From the NCBI GenBank assembly GCA_007570785.1, contig ML662449.1, positions 12,587,564-12,651,563 of the forward strand: a DNA stretch of 64,000 nucleotides, in the 5' to 3' direction. Below, piece after piece: positions 34,678-43,982 of this stretch (the first letter of the stretch is position 1; the number at the start of each line of letters is the position of its first letter). Made by a program: the position numbers and the translations under genes. Source of the DNA: Antilocapra americana (taxonomy: Eukaryota > Chordata > Mammalia > Artiodactyla > Antilocapridae). Under the pieces are notes generated by a model that saw only the letters and a list, made by a program, of their open reading frames with translations, ran no database searches and was not told the DNA's origin.

Positions 34678-35083
34678 AAGAGGTAACACTACTTAACCAC
34701 AATTTGTGGGAAATGACTTGTGCTGGTTAAATGAATTTTCTGATAAATCTTTCTCTCTATCTAGTTGAATGATTCAAAATTTTGAGTGGCTTCATTTCTG
34801 GAAATGATGGTGCTATTGAAAGGAGGCAGGTGCTGCAGGTGGATGAGTGTACCTGATAATACTGTGTTGTTGTCATTTGTTTCTTTCTCCTAAGGGCAAA
34901 TCCTCTTTCTCTCTCTACCTCTCCTCTGTGTGTGTGTGTGTGTAATTGAAGGTGCCAATTAATTCTAGTTGAGTTCTGGTTAACTTCAGGTTTTATTGTT
35001 AACAGACCAAATTGCCTCAGCTCTAAAACACCCAGAATTATTATTTTTTTCCTCTTACACTTACTGGGCCCTCTAAACTAAAA
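34678..35083. other. No gene recognised; short (TG)n
   Basis: Unique-looking DNA with (TG)n at 34,927-34,943. Confidence 0.45.
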
Positions 35084-35545
35084 AGGTCCATCCGGTCTAG
35101 TCAAGGCTATGGTTTTTCTAGTAGTCATGTATGGATGTGAGAGTTGGACTGTAAAGAAAGCTGAGCACAGAAGAATTGATGCTTTTGAACTGTGGTGTTG
35201 GAGAAGACTCTTGAGAGTCCCTTGGACTGCAAGGAGATCCAACCAGTCCATCCTAAAGGAGATCAGTCCTGGGTGTTCACTGGAAGGACTGATGTTGAAG
35301 CTGAAACTCCAATACTTTGGCCACCTCATGCTAAGAGTTGACTCACTGAAAAAGACCCTGATGCTGGGAAGGATTGGGGGCAGGAGGAGAAGGGGATGAC
35401 AGAGAATGAGATGGCTGGATGGCATCACCAACTCGATGAACATGGGTCTGGGTAGACTCCAGGAGTTGTTGATGAACACAGAGGCCTGGCGTGCTGCAGT
35501 TCATGGTGTCACAAAGAGTCAGACACGACTGAGCTGAACTGAATT
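35084..35545 (+). mobile_element. BovB LINE 3' end
   Basis: The plus-strand frame 35,109-35,399 encodes [50 protein letters not shown], the BovB polyprotein C-terminus. The element ends 'actgagctgaactgaa'. It is well preserved compared with the copy at 51 kb. Confidence 0.95.
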
Positions 35546-35689
35546 AAACAAATAAATATGTTTATTTACATAAAATATGTTATTCACAAAGCCATGTCAC
35601 TAAACATTGTGAGAAATCACATTGTTAACAGCTATCAAAAGCCCTCTATACATCATTTGCCAGCTTAAGAGTTGGTGGTTCTGAATGCA

Positions 35690-35975
35690 AAGGATCTGTT
35701 ACATATGGGTATAAATGATTCACTTTGCTGGACAGCAGAAACTAACACAATGTTTTAAATCAACTGTAATGCAATACAATTTTAACAAATAGATAAGCAA
35801 TAAGGATTTACTGTATAGCACAGGGAATTATACCCAATATCTTGTAATAACCTATGGTGGAATATAGTGTGCAAAAAAAAAAAACAACACCCAAATTGAA
35901 TTGCTGTGCTGTACACCTGAAACTAAAGCAATCTTGTAAATCAACTATACGTCAGTGAAAAAGCTTTTTAAAAGA
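35690..35975 (+). mobile_element. Two consecutive L1 3' ends
   Basis: A first 3' end ('cagcagaaactaacacaatg' to 'gcaatacaattttaacaa') is followed at once by a second ('gtatagcacagggaattata' to 'caactatacgtcagtgaaaa'). Both are plus-strand artiodactyl L1 3' UTRs. Confidence 0.78.
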
Positions 35976-36066
35976 TCCCTTTGAAACCATCCAGATTATG
36001 TGATAAGAGGAGAATATGGAATATGAGGCAATTTAACGATGATTTGCACAGTCCTAAGCCCTAGAT

Positions 36067-36610
36067 GGGCTTCCCAGATAGCTCAGTTGTAAAGAATCTG
36101 CCTGCCAAGCAGGAGAAATTCCATGGACAGAGGAGCAAGGCAAGCTATGGTCCCATGGCATCATAAAAGAGTTCAGCTCAGTTCAGTCGCTCAGTCGTGT
36201 CCGACTCTTTGCGACCCCATGAACTGCAGCACACCAGGCCTCTGTGTTCATCAACAACTCCCAGAGTCTACCCAAACCCATGATCATCAAGTCGGTGATG
36301 CCATCCAGCCATCTCATCCTCTGTCATCCCCTTCTCCTCCTGCCCCCAATCCTTCCCAGCATCAGGGTCTTTTCCAATGAGTCAACTCTTTGCATGAGGT
36401 GGCCAAAGTATTGGAGTTTCAGCTTCAACATCAGTCCTTCCAATGAATACCCAGGACTGATTTCCTTTAGGATGGACTGGTTGGATCTCCTTGCAGTCCA
36501 CGGGACTCTCAAGAGTCTTCTCCAACACCACAGTTCAAAAGCATCAATTCTTCGGCACTCAGCTTTCTGAAGAGTTAGACAGGACCTATTGACTAAACAA
36601 CAACAACAAG
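36067..36610 (+). mobile_element. Bov-tA SINE split by BovB
   Basis: The left part, 36,067-36,173 ('gggcttcccagatagctcag'), and the right part, 36,570-36,610 ('gagttagacaggacctattg' then caacaacaacaa), form one plus-strand SINE. The break carries the duplicated heptamer aagagtt on each side of the BovB. Confidence 0.9.
36174..36569 (-). mobile_element. BovB LINE 3' end inserted in Bov-tA
   Basis: The minus-strand terminus 'cagctcagttcagtcgctca' leads to 'aattcttcggcactcagctt'. aagagtt at 36,167-36,173 and 36,570-36,576 is the TSD. This BovB is younger than the SINE it interrupts. Confidence 0.95.
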
Positions 36611-36639
36611 CCCTAGAGAGCAAGGTAGATGGGTAGCAT

Positions 36640-37110
36640 ACCAAAATGTCATCATCGCCACCATTAATTCATCTGCCATGTGCAAGTCACTGTGCTAGGG
36701 GCCAGAGAGAGACAGGCCATGGAGCAATAGTCTAACATGGAGCCAGAGAGGTCTGCTAATAGCTTGAACAGGAGCTAGTGTATCATAATTGTCGTGTCCG
36801 TGTTTCAGGAAATGATGTGGCAATTGAGAAGAGGAGGATGTCACTCTGGCTAAATGATAAGGGAAGAATTCATCAAAGAGATGACATCTGAGCTGATCCT
36901 TGAAGAAGGGATGAGATTAGCAGGCAGAATTGGCAGAGCCTAACAAAGACAGAGGCAAGGAGACCCAAGTTTATTAGGAGGCTGTGAGAAAAGATTCGTG
37001 AAGGTGAATGAAAGAAAGGCTTAGTGAAGCAGGTAGGATCCAATTATGGACAACTTTTGAAAATTAGCATCTGAAACTTATTCCAAATAAATAAACATTT
37101 TTGACCAAGG
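36640..37110 (+). repeat. Old unassigned interspersed repeat
   Basis: 'gtcactgtgctaggggccag', 'ggaggatgtcactctggcta' and 'ctgatccttgaagaagggat' resemble the same old purine-rich repeat as at 48.2 kb. Confidence 0.45.
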
Positions 37111-37112
37111 CA

Positions 37113-37275
37113 GTGGCCAAGAACCTAGACTTTGGCATCAGATAGATCCAAGCTCAAATCTTGACTCCACTTAACTGTGTGTGATCTTGAGCAAGTCATG
37201 TACCTTACCTCTCCAAACCTCAAGTTAATAATCTCTATCTCACAAGCTGTTACCAGAATTAAATTCAATTTGGAT
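37113..37275 (+). repeat. MIR SINE
   Basis: 'aacctagactttggcatcag', 'caaatcttgactccacttaa', 'gatcttgagcaagtcatgta' and 'aacctcaagttaataatctc' follow MIR order. Confidence 0.8.
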
Positions 37276-37357
37276 ATGAAGCACTCATTCAGAAAATACT
37301 TATTGACCCTCCATTGTGTATGTCCCAGACAGTGAACTTTGAACTGATGATACAGAG

Positions 37358-37597
37358 ATATAGGCCAAGTCATAAGTCATAAGTGTTAATCACTTAGTTG
37401 TGTCCAACTCTTTGTGACCCCATGAATTGTAGCCTGCCAGTCTCCTCTGTCAATGGGATTCTCCAGGCAGGAATACTGGAGTGAGTTGCCATTCCCTTTT
37501 CCAGGAGATCTTCCTGACCCAGGGATCAAAATCAGATCTCCTGTGTTGTAGGCAGACTCTCCATGGTCTGAGCCACCAGAGAAGCCATATAGGCCAA
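37358..37597 (-). mobile_element. Bov-tA SINE with perfect TSD
   Basis: The copy at 37,369-37,586 ('ttaatcacttagttgtgtcc' to 'gagccaccagagaagcc') is flanked by atataggccaa at 37,358-37,368 and 37,587-37,597. Confidence 0.96.
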
Positions 37598-38492
37598 AGC
37601 CTGTTCTTAAGAAATGCATGAGGCAAAAGGTGAGACAGATAAAACAGAAAATTCTGCTACAGTGTAAGCTGAGTCACAGGAGCTGAGTAACTCAGATCAG
37701 GGAAGGATATGGTAAATAAAGCTTATCAGAAAAGGCAGTCCCTAATAAGTTTTGTAGAAATAAAACTTATTTTCCAAGGTCTGATTATTTTTTTGTTAAC
37801 CATTTTAATTTCTAGCAGACATAGACATTGGAAATTCCAAATGGATTTTTGCTGTTAATTTCTGTTTGGTTGATTTTGGCTTGTCTTAAAGCCACAGAAA
37901 CAGAGAGAACCCTATTTGGTGAATGAAAGGGAAGAAAAGTCTATTTGCAATCTTGTTAATAGTGGAAGAAGTAAGCAATACAAATCTTTGAAATATGTGG
38001 TAAATGTAAGACATGAAGGGTAAGTTGACCTAATAAGAAGTAGCAAATCTGGGTTTTCACTTGCAGGAGACCTGCTGTGTAGCTTTCCTGGGTTTTCAGC
38101 CTATATTTACTTCCTCTTATGAAATGGGGCCCCAGTTTTGTTTTTTGTTTTGTTTTGTTTTTCTTTTTCTGGAAAACCACATCTTTCCTCATTCTTACTT
38201 TGTGTGTTCTGCTGAAGTTGACTGTGGTTCAGGCCTCGCCGGTTAAGAACCTCACACTGACCTCAGTGATTGGAATGGGAGAGCCATTCAGCCAGTCAGA
38301 GCCAGAGAGAGAAAACCTGGACCTTTGGCTGAGTCTCTAAGACTCAGAAAAGAAGAGTGCCTTGGCTTCTGGTTTGAACATGGGAAGTTATAGAGGAAGA
38401 GCTTCTGGAAGCTGTCTTCCTACTTCTTCCCACAGCTTGAAAGCCTGAGGCTGAAGCCAGACAACGCAGAGGAGAGCAGGGAGCCTCACAAT
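37598..38492. other. No gene recognised
   Basis: Unique-looking DNA. A T/G-rich tract lies at 38,137-38,170. Short frames carry no recognised domain. Confidence 0.45.
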
Positions 38493-39447
38493 AGAATATA
38501 AAGTCCAACCCAATCAAAAAGTGGGCCAAAGAACTTAACAGACATTTCTCCAAAGAAGACATAAAAATGGCTAACAAACACATGAAAAGATGCTCAACAT
38601 CACTCATTATCAGAGAAATGCAAATCAAAACCACAATGAGATATCACTTTACACCACTCAGAATGGCTGCAATCCAAAAATCTACAAGTAATAAATGCTG
38701 GAGAGGATGTGGAGAAAAGGGAACTCTCTTATACTGTTGGTGGGATTGCAAACTAGTACAGCCACTATGGAAAACAGTGTGGAAGTTCCTTAAAAAACTG
38801 CAAATAGTCCTGCCATATGACCCAGCAATCCCACTGCTGGGCATATACACCGAGGAAACCAGAATTGAAAGAGACACGTGTACCCCAATGTTCATCGCTG
38901 CTTTATTTACAATAGCCAGGACATGGAAGCAACCTAGATGCCCATCAACTGAAGAATGGATAAGAAAGCTGTGGTACATATACACAATGGAATATTACTC
39001 AGCATTAAGGAAAAATTCATCTGAATCAGTTCTACTCAGATGGACGAAACTGGAGCCCATTATCCAGAGTGAAGTAAGCCAGAAGCAAAAACAACAATAC
39101 AGTATATTAACGCATATATATGGAATTTAGAAAGACAGTAACGAGAACCTAGCATGCGAGACAGCAAAAGGAACGCAGATGTATAGAATAGACTCGTGGC
39201 CTCTGTGGATGAGGGAAAGGGTGGGATGATATGGGAGAATGGCATTGAAACATGTTAATTATCATATGTCTAAGCAATAGCCGGCCCAGGATTGATGCTT
39301 GGGACTGGTGCAACGAGATTTCCCAGGGGGAGGGAGGAGGAAGGAGGGTTCTGGAGGGGGAGCATATGTAAACCCATGGTGATATCATGTCATTGTTTGG
39401 CAAAACTAATAAAAATAAAAATTAAAAAAAAAAGAATATAAAGTCCA
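38493..39447 (+). mobile_element. Bovine-type L1, 5'-truncated, with perfect TSD
   Basis: The insert at 38,508-39,432 is the last 0.9 kb of a bovine-type L1. A 187-codon frame (38,567-39,130) encodes the ORF2 C-terminus ([31 protein letters not shown]...[16 protein letters not shown]). It is followed by the 3' UTR ending 'ggcaaaactaataaaaataa' and an A-rich tail. agaatataaagtcca occurs exactly at 38,493-38,507 and 39,433-39,447. The long open frame and exact TSD point to a fairly recent insertion. It lacks ORF1 and the endonuclease and RT domains, so it cannot move on its own. Confidence 0.97.
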
Positions 39448-39474
39448 TGAGGGTAGGAAGCTTGGCATGGTTTT

Positions 39475-40735
39475 AAAATCTTTTTATTGGTACATCACTC
39501 ACATACAGGAAAAAAACACACAGAACTACTTTGAAAAAACAATTATTACAAAGTGAATACACATTTAGCTAACACCCAGATCAAGAGATAGAATATTATT
39601 TCCCTCACACTTCTCCTAATCACTACCCTCTCTCTCCTCTTGACTATTAACACCATAGTTTTGAGTTTTCCAATTTTGTGTAAACTGAAGTATAATATTT
39701 ATACTTATATGTCTGGCTTCTATCACTCAGAATTATTATAAATGCCCTTGATGAATATATATGTGCATTTTATTGGATACATTAATAAGAATAGAATTGC
39801 TAGGTCATAGTATTAATGAGTATACATGAATGTACATATGTTCAATTTTAGAAGATGTTGTAAAATTATTTTCCAAAGTGATTGTACCATAAAAAATTTC
39901 TTCTATCAGAAAAAAGTGATCATACCGATTTATCCTATTATGTACCTGTTGCTCCACATCCTAGACAATATTTGGCATTTTCAGTCTGTTGAGATTTTCA
40001 TTGGGATCTCATTAAATCCATAAATTAATGTGGAGAGGTTGACATGTAAATTTTACATAGAATTTTTATGTAAAACATAGAAATTCTAACCTATGAACAG
40101 TATACATGTTTCCATTTATTTAGGTTATTTTCAATTTCTCTCAAAAAGTTCTATAATTTTCTGTGTAGGTGTCTTACATTATTTAATTAAATTTATTCCT
40201 AGGTATTTGATTTGTTTGTGCAATTGTCAATGGTAACAATTTAAACATTTTTTCTGTTTGTTGCTAGTATATAGAAAAACAATTGAATTTTGTATGTTGA
40301 CCTTCTATATTGGTTTTCCACTGTTGTATAACAAGTTATCACAAACCTAGCATCTTAAAAAGCAAAGTATTATCCCACTGTTTTCATGAGTCAATCATGA
40401 ATATGAGTTAGCTAGGGCATCCCGCTAAGAATCTCACCAGGCTGAATCAAGGTGTCAGCCATGCCGATGGTCTCACCTCAAGCTGTGAGTCGTCTAAGTT
40501 AACTGATAATTGCTGCAATTCAGTTCCTTGCAGTTGTAGAACTGGGGTTCCTCTTTCTTGGTGGCTTACTGGCTAATTCCTAAATACACAGTTATATTAT
40601 CTAAATATAATAATACTTTTACTTATTCCAAATTCTTATGCTGTTAACATTTTTTTTATCTTAACCTATTGCACTGGTAGAACTTCCAATACAATGCTGA
40701 AAAGAAGTAGTGAAATTCGGCTTGTTTTTTGTATC
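39475..40735 (-). mobile_element. Old L1 ORF2 fragment split by an MLT1 LTR
   Basis: The minus-strand order is continuous across the break. The part 39,475-40,316 holds 'aatagaattgctaggtcata', 'cattgggatctcattaaatc' and 'tttccatttatttaggttat'. The part 40,576-40,735 holds 'gcactggtagaacttccaat' and 'acaatgctgaaaagaagtag'. Many stops are present. Confidence 0.8.
40317..40575 (-). mobile_element. MaLR (MLT1-type) solo LTR inside old L1
   Basis: Minus-strand matches to the MLT1 end ('gttgtataacaagttatcac', complement of the 'gataacttgttata' tail) and to 'cagttccttgcagttgtaga'. It is an LTR remnant of a non-autonomous ERVL-MaLR element, with no coding sequence. Confidence 0.6.
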
Positions 40736-40887
40736 ATTGTATTGCTGGTGCTTAAAATAGACATAGTAGCTTTTCAATGAATATTTTCAAATGAATAAGT
40801 GAATGAAAGTAAAGCTGAGAGATGGGGAAAATTAGTTCCTGCTTGATCATTTGAGCCTCTAAATAACACCATGTCCTAAGTCATTCC

Positions 40888-41076
40888 TAACCATGGACTT
40901 TTATTTTTTTTCTTTACACTATTGTGTTGGTTTTGCCATACATTGACATGAATCCGCCATGGGTATGCATGTGTTCCCCTTCCAGAACCCCCCTCCCACC
41001 TCCTTTCCGATTCCATCCTGGTGTACCAGCCCTGAGCACCCTGTATCATGCCTCAAACCTTAACCATGGACTTTTA
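40888..41076 (-). mobile_element. Bovine-type L1 3' end with perfect TSD
   Basis: The insert at 40,904-41,060 runs from the T-rich tail through 'ttggttttgccatacattga' and 'catgaatccgccatgggtat'. taaccatggactttta at 40,888-40,903 and 41,061-41,076 is an exact 16-bp TSD. Confidence 0.96.
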
Positions 41077-41686
41077 AATGACATAAAGTGATAAATTATT
41101 CTCTCCATACCCCATCCCCCTTTTTCTTAGTTTAAGCTAGATTTTTTTGGGTGGGGAGGTCCAAATTCTATCAGAATAGATCTCCTGACCCACAGAATAT
41201 GAATGAAAAAATATTTGGGAGAAAATTATTTATAATGTCCAATGGAGTTACTTTTTTTTTCTTTTTGAAGAGAACTTCCAGGAAATCAAACATGTTCAAA
41301 TATCTACCATATTAAGAAAATCCTCCCTCCCATTCATGCCTTCAATCTCTCTCTCTACCTTTTTTTTTTTTTTCACAAATAAGCTTCTGGAAACCATTTA
41401 CTCATTTAGTAAATGACAAAGCCATTTATATAAATGTTTTGTTTGTCCATTGATTTGATATATGTTGACGAATGCTTGTATGGATTTACAGGCCCTCTCT
41501 CCTTCTTTTCTCTTTTCTCCCCTTCCCTCCTCTTCTCACCTCTATACTCCCTCAAGAATCTCATACACATCTATCCTTTCAATTATTAGCTACATGTTGA
41601 CAACTTCTAAATTTATATCTTCATTCAGGTTTCTCTTAGATCCAGACTCATATATCTAACTGCCTTCTTAATATTTTGAGATAGCT
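41077..41686. other. No gene recognised
   Basis: Pyrimidine-rich patches occur (41,360-41,375 and 41,510-41,560). No exon or repeat is recognised. Confidence 0.45.
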
Positions 41687-41980
41687 AGTACATTGACCGG
41701 AGAAGGCAATGACAACCTACTCCAGTACTCTTGCCTGGAAAATCCCATGGATGGAGGAGCCTGGTAGGCTGCAGTCCAGGGGGTTGCAAAGGGTTGGACA
41801 CGACAGAGCAACTTTTTTTTTTTTTTCACTTTCATGCATTGGAGAAGGCAATGGCAACCCACTCCAGTGTTCCTGCCTGGAGAATCCCAGGGACGGGGGA
41901 GCCTGGTGGGCTGCCGTCTATGGGGTCGCATAGAGTTGGACACGACTGAAGCTACTTAGCAGCAGCAGCAGCAGTACATT
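41687..41980 (+). mobile_element. Tandem pair of headless Bov-tA units with TSD
   Basis: Two Bov-tA bodies, each starting 'ggagaaggcaatg' (41,699 and 41,841), are joined by a T-rich linker (41,812-41,826) and end in (agc)n. agtacatt at 41,687-41,694 and 41,973-41,980 flanks the pair, so the dimer inserted as one unit. Confidence 0.9.
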
Positions 41981-42118
41981 AACATTCCAAGTTAGACATA
42001 TCTATTACTAAACTTATGGTGCTAATTCTTTCTCTTCTCTAGTGTTTCCTACTTCATTAAATAGTCCCACCATCCTCCCAGTTGCTCTTGTCAAGAACTT
42101 ACGAATCATCAACTTAGA

Positions 42119-42358
42119 AATCATCCTTTTTGTTGTTTTAGTCGCTAAGTAATGTCCAACTCTTTTATGACCTCATGGACTGCAGCCCACCAGGCTCCTC
42201 TGTCCATAGAATTCCCAGGCAAGGATACTGGAGTAGGTTGCCATTTCCTTCTCCAGGGGATCTTCTTAACCTGGAGACTGAACTTGCGTCTCCTGCATTA
42301 GCAGGTGGATTCTTTACCACTTACCCTGAGCCACCTGGGAAGCCCAGGAATCATCCTT
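42119..42358 (-). mobile_element. Bov-tA SINE with perfect TSD
   Basis: The copy at 42,129-42,348 ('tttagtcgctaagtaatgtc' to 'gagccacctgggaagccc') is flanked by aatcatcctt at 42,119-42,128 and 42,349-42,358. Confidence 0.96.
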
Positions 42359-42501
42359 AACATCTACTGATTTCTTAGCCCCTTTGTCCAACCAGTCACC
42401 AAGTACTATCAATTCTGTCTATAAGGATACTTCTCAGTTTGTTTACTGCTCTTTGTCTTTATCACCATCGCCTTAGCCCAGCACCTGGACCACTCAGCCT
42501 C

Positions 42502-42868
42502 CAGCTGCAATAACAAAAACCATACTGGATTACTTAAACAATAGACATTTATTTCTAGCAGCTATGAGATCTGGGAAGTCCCAGATCAAGGTGTTGGCAG
42601 ATTGAATTCCTGGTGAGAGCCTTCTTCCTGGCCTACAGACAGCCACCTTCTCACTGTATCGTCACATGATAGAGAGACAGTGGTATCACCCACTCTTCCT
42701 CTTTTAATAAGGGCATTCTTCCCATTATGGAGTTTTCACCCTCACAATCTCTTTCAAATTTAATTACCCCCCAAATTCCCACCTCCAAATACCATGACAG
42801 TGGGGGATGAAGGCTTCAACATACGCCTTTGGGTGTGGGGGACACAAACATTCATTCCCTAACAGATA
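42502..42868 (-). mobile_element. MaLR (MST/MLT1-type) solo LTR
   Basis: The minus-strand order matches MST/MLT1 LTRs: 'cagatcaaggtgttggcaga', 'ttcctggtgagagccttctt', 'cacctccaaataccatgaca' and 'gggggacacaaacattcatt'. No internal region is present. Confidence 0.85.
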
Positions 42869-42899
42869 GCTTTCTAGTTGCCAGTTCCATATGTTTTCT

Positions 42900-43465
42900 T
42901 GGTTATGTCCACTAATTCATTCTCCACAGAGTGGTAAAACTGATCTTTTAAAAAACATGTTTGTGTCATCCCTTTCCACAGAGTCCTGTAAAAACTTATA
43001 ATCAAGTTCAAAATCTACCATGACCTATAACTCCCTGAATGGTCTGACTTAGGCCTACTCTGGCCTTTTCACTGTTCCTTCTGCTTAACTAGCCACTTCA
43101 TGTCTTGGAGTTTCTTTCTGTTGGCTATCTCCACTGCCTGTGAGTCTTCCATCACTATTCCCCTTCCTTGGCCAATTCCTATTTATTTTTCAGTTTAAAT
43201 GCTGCTTCCATGAGAAAGGATTCCTTGTTCACCTACCTTAAGTTAACACTCACCTTTATAAGATCTCATAGCTTCCTTTCTTTTCCATGACAATGTATGC
43301 CAACTGTTGTTGAACAGTTCTGTAATGCTTTGTTGAATGTCTCTTTTCTGTATTCCCTCTCTAACCCACCCCAGATTATGAGTGCTTTGAGAGCATGAAC
43401 TGAATCAGTCTTGTTTACCGTTAGCATCTAGGACCCAGAAATATGTTTGATAAATATACACTGAG
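42900..43465 (+). repeat. L2 LINE 3' region
   Basis: 'aatctaccatgacctataac', 'ttttcagtttaaatgctgct', 'gattatgagtgctttgagag' and 'gtttgataaatatacactga' follow L2 3' order on the plus strand. Confidence 0.75.
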
Positions 43466-43982
43466 TCTGAAGGGGTGTTTTGTCTATTGGAAAATTAGGA
43501 TTAGGGGTTAACCTAAAAGGGGGTTAGGGAGTGTTGGTATACAGAGATTTTTCCTATCTCTTCATTCTAATAAGAGATTTAGAATCAGAATATTTCTTTC
43601 ACCACTAAGAAGGATCATGATTTTGACAAAAATTAACCTCATTCTGGGAAAAAGTAGTGAGTAACTGAGGTAGCCTCTAGCATACTGGGGCAAAAGGCAG
43701 GCACCTCAGGCAGGCAGTAGAGAATTTCCCTCTGGATATCATTAACTAGAGAGATGTGCTGACCACCTGGAATAGAAGCAGTGCTCACTGGCATGCATCA
43801 GCAAGCTTTTTGTTTGTTCATTGATTTGATATATGCTTGTTGTAGGGATCTGTGGGGAAAAAAAATTATCACTAGTCTAACTTTCAATTTGTAATAGACA
43901 CAAAAATACTCATTTGGTAAATGGGACCCATATGCTTTTTACCATTTCTTTTGCTGTGTATACTGAGCTGTAAAATAAAGTT
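43466..43982. other. No gene recognised
   Basis: Unique-looking AT-rich DNA. Confidence 0.45.

Noticed and set aside
38567..39130. A 187-codon frame as a host gene
   Set aside because: It is the C-terminus of L1 ORF2 inside a 5'-truncated insertion with an exact TSD.
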